Shown here piece by piece: positions 62,001 to 64,000 of a stretch of 64,000 nucleotides of DNA. Source of the stretch: Ophioderma brevispina. Taxonomy: Eukaryota; Echinodermata; Ophiuroidea; Amphilepidida; Ophiodermatidae. The stretch spans positions 25,596-89,595 of the forward strand of contig JAMKCH010012395.1 of assembly GCA_023653785.1 (NCBI GenBank), in the 5' to 3' direction. The notes beneath the pieces were generated by a model. That model had not been told where the DNA came from. It worked only from the letters and a program-made list of their open reading frames with translations, and made no database searches. The stretch's first letter is position 1. Every line of letters begins with the position of its first letter. The translations under genes and the position numbers were made by a program.

Positions 62001-64000
62001 TGGAGAAATCATTCTCGGCATGTCTATGCTCATGTCTATCGGCACACGTTTGCATGGCCCAAACATCAAGATAATCATTTTTGCATGAAAGATCTCAGCT
62101 TTGAGTGTGCGCATGTTTCCAACTATTATGATTTAATAAGGCCGCAATAACACAAGCGGAGTCCAGCACGGCGTTCACGAGTTCAGTATGTGAAACTTGA
62201 GAGTTTGATGGGTAAGTTTAAATTATACCGAAATAGACGATCGGTGTCCAGTGCGTATTGCGAGAGATACCGCGCGCCGGACTTCGATGTTTATTTGGTC
62301 CCGTGGTATTTGTGCGAGGAGCGTATGTGCACGGATGTTCATTTTTCTATGTGACTTAGATGATGTAAGATGTTGGAATGGGGGAGCAGGAGAGTTTCTT
62401 TAGAGGCCGTTGTCGGCAAGAAGGTAGACTGATGAGCGCAGTCTCTGTCTGCCGAGCTACTGTTATTCTTTTGACAGTGTATTTTATGCAGCAGGTGCTT
62501 GTTTTCCCAACAGAGCTTTATTCATCAGTTTATAGATTGTTGTCTCGAAGCACTGCAGGTGCCTTCCAAACACACGTCATGTCATTTTTTAAAATTATTA
62601 TTTGAGGGCCTACAACTGGTATCCTGGTATAAAGCAGTACTGCCTGTAGTACTGCTTCCCCATCGGGTTTCCAAGGAAATCAAATGAGAAGGGTAGCTGT
62701 GGATGATCTATCTACACGAGCGTCGGCTCTTGAGAGCTTATGGGGCCCAGCACTTGACGTCAGAAGGGCATCCGGGTCAATAATCATCCTATAGCAGTAG
62801 GCCTATTGCAGGAAATTTAAGGTAAAACCACGACAGCGTAGGTGGGGGAACAAAACCGGATTTCAAACTTGAGGTTTACTAATAGTGTTTTCGGCTATAA
62901 CGAACAATTGTACATTTATGTGCGCGCGTTTCATTGGGACACAACATTTCCCTCAAAATGGTCTAGAATTATAAAAAAGACAACGTAAAAAATATAAGGT
63001 CAGTGTACCACGCAATAAAAAGTAAAGTAAAATAATAAGGTAGCGGTATAACATAAGAAGGTATGAGATACGTGATCGACCAGGTTTCCTTTTGCAATGT
63101 GGTTGGGACATACAGAGCAGCCCTGATACAGAGCATATTTATGGCATGCTCTTCGTTTGACAATTACAGTACTGTTGGCGTTGTCTCACTTGATGGATCA
63201 GAGGGACTGTGCCAGTCATGGAATAGATTCTGGTGTTAGGAACGTAGTCAATGCGCTTGATATTCAGCATCACTCTGTAAAATGACGTAGCAACTGCGTT
63301 GTTTTATATGCACCACTTTTCATCGGTACAACAAAATTATCACGGATAGGCTGCATGAATGAGGAAGCTGGAAATTTTAACCATTGTATTGTCATATGCA
63401 GTAGTATGAATTAAAGTATTCAACACAATGCGTGTTTCAATTAGAAGCGGTGTGTTTTGTGTTAGCCAAGTTGATTTTATCGATTCTAAATTCTAGAATT
63501 CGGATTTTTTGAACACTAATAAAAAGGAAGGAATGAACTTAAAGATCAACAAACCTGAACTTATTTTATCTGCAAAGTATACATTTTGCAGTCCATGATT
63601 ATACAACAAAGTACTATACCATAAATCCAGATGATTTGGCATTACCAGGGTGTTTGTTCAATCCAGTGAAAATTGGACCGATCAGTGTACCCAAGGACAT
63701 TGGCACGTTACAAACAATGGTGAGACTTAGTGGGGGTCGTGGGTTAGGGTGGGCGTTGGCGTGAAGACGAGGCCGAGTAGCTAGTTTAGGTTTGGGACGT
63801 TAGAATAATGAAGACTACAGCACGGGCAATCTTTTTACTGACGACAAGGAATGCAGTATATGTCATAATTTGGGGCTGCATTGGCATGTATAGCGTCGGA
63901 AAACTTGGTGTGTGGACAAAATATCGCCAACATCCCATGCATGGCATTCTAAGCGAACACTTGTTTACATCTGTTGAGAGCATATTCGGGGATCGTAAAC
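62000..64000. other. Unassigned; one weak exon candidate
   Basis: 62000-63580 shows no recognisable feature beyond a CACTGCAG-type acceptor near 62566 without a coding continuation. At 63592-63719 an open stretch between attttgcag and gtgagactt reads HDYTTKYYTINPDDLALPGC and then NPVKIGPISVPKDIGTLQTM. It looks protein-like but I do not recognise it. It is not LRR-like in the receptor sense and may be chance. Confidence 0.2.

Noticed and set aside
62519..62566. Additional LRR exon after cccaacag
   Set aside because: Phase 2 meets a TAG after seven codons, and no LRR pattern appears in other phases.

Overview
This is a eukaryotic, most likely invertebrate animal, window: AT-rich, full of short interspersed repeats, with no long open reading frames. 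The one host gene I can support is read from the + strand as isolated 72-81 bp exons separated by introns of 2-20 kb. Each exon is bounded by AG and GT(A/G)AG(T), starts and ends in phase 2, and encodes one leucine-rich repeat (LRR) of about 24 residues. One LRR per 72-nt phase-2 exon is the known architecture of LGR-type receptors (leucine-rich-repeat G-protein-coupled receptors). The order and idiosyncrasies of the repeats (a YLS.N repeat, a repeat with FYGL, a repeat with NN..L..P ending in HLQWL, a repeat starting DLEGN) match the middle of the ectodomain of relaxin-family peptide receptors (RXFP/LGR7-LGR8, type C LGRs) as I remember them. The LDLa-type N-terminus and the 7TM domain lie outside the window or were not found. 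A non-vertebrate animal, perhaps an echinoderm or hemichordate, fits the L2/CR1-like retroelements and tRNA-derived SINEs, but this is a guess.

Layout. 73-142: damaged LRR exon. 143-20353: intron with a ~5 kb tandem duplication (1450-6120 and 6125-11870). Copy 2 carries a mariner-like insertion absent from copy 1, and copy 1 has an internal ~365 bp duplication absent from copy 2. The same intron holds foldback elements (13930-14850, 14880-16580), a hAT-type MITE with a SINE nested inside it (15193-15925), a snap-back element with a 27-bp tandem array and another nested SINE (16678-18813), a SINE at 19655-19909 and a (GAGT)25 microsatellite. 20354-20425: intact LRR exon. 20426-35298: intron with a TA-flanked MITE (22600-22833), a Tc1-like transposase tail (25703-25969), a C22T104 tract (27482-27607) and an L2/CR1-like reverse transcriptase tail (28451-29045). 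35299-35370: intact LRR exon. 35371-42236: intron with an internally inverted Tc1-like transposase relic (38285-39130) and a Harbinger-like MITE (41467-41728). 42237-42309: frameshifted LRR exon. 43344-43762: palindromic mariner-like MITE. 44582-44662: 81-bp LRR exon. 44663-54101: intron with a three-copy foldback cluster (45984-47180), a hAT-like MITE (48631-48900), a 1.1 kb palindromic mariner-like element (49551-50657) containing a hammerhead-like motif, and a foldback repeat (52140-52850). 54102-54173: intact LRR exon preceded by a TTA/TTG microsatellite. 54174-64000: mostly a decayed minus-strand non-LTR retrotransposon (about 58156-62000) with recognisable endonuclease and reverse transcriptase motifs.

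Two of six LRR exons contain indels, and the two copies of the large duplication differ by many one-base indels. Either the gene is decaying or the assembly retains long-read indel errors; the sequence alone does not decide. I found no CRISPR, no functional tRNA or rRNA, and no compact new gene system. The most unusual items are the collinear receptor exon series, the empty-site/filled-site mariner pair, the self-inverted transposase, the giant palindromes and the possible hammerhead ribozyme.
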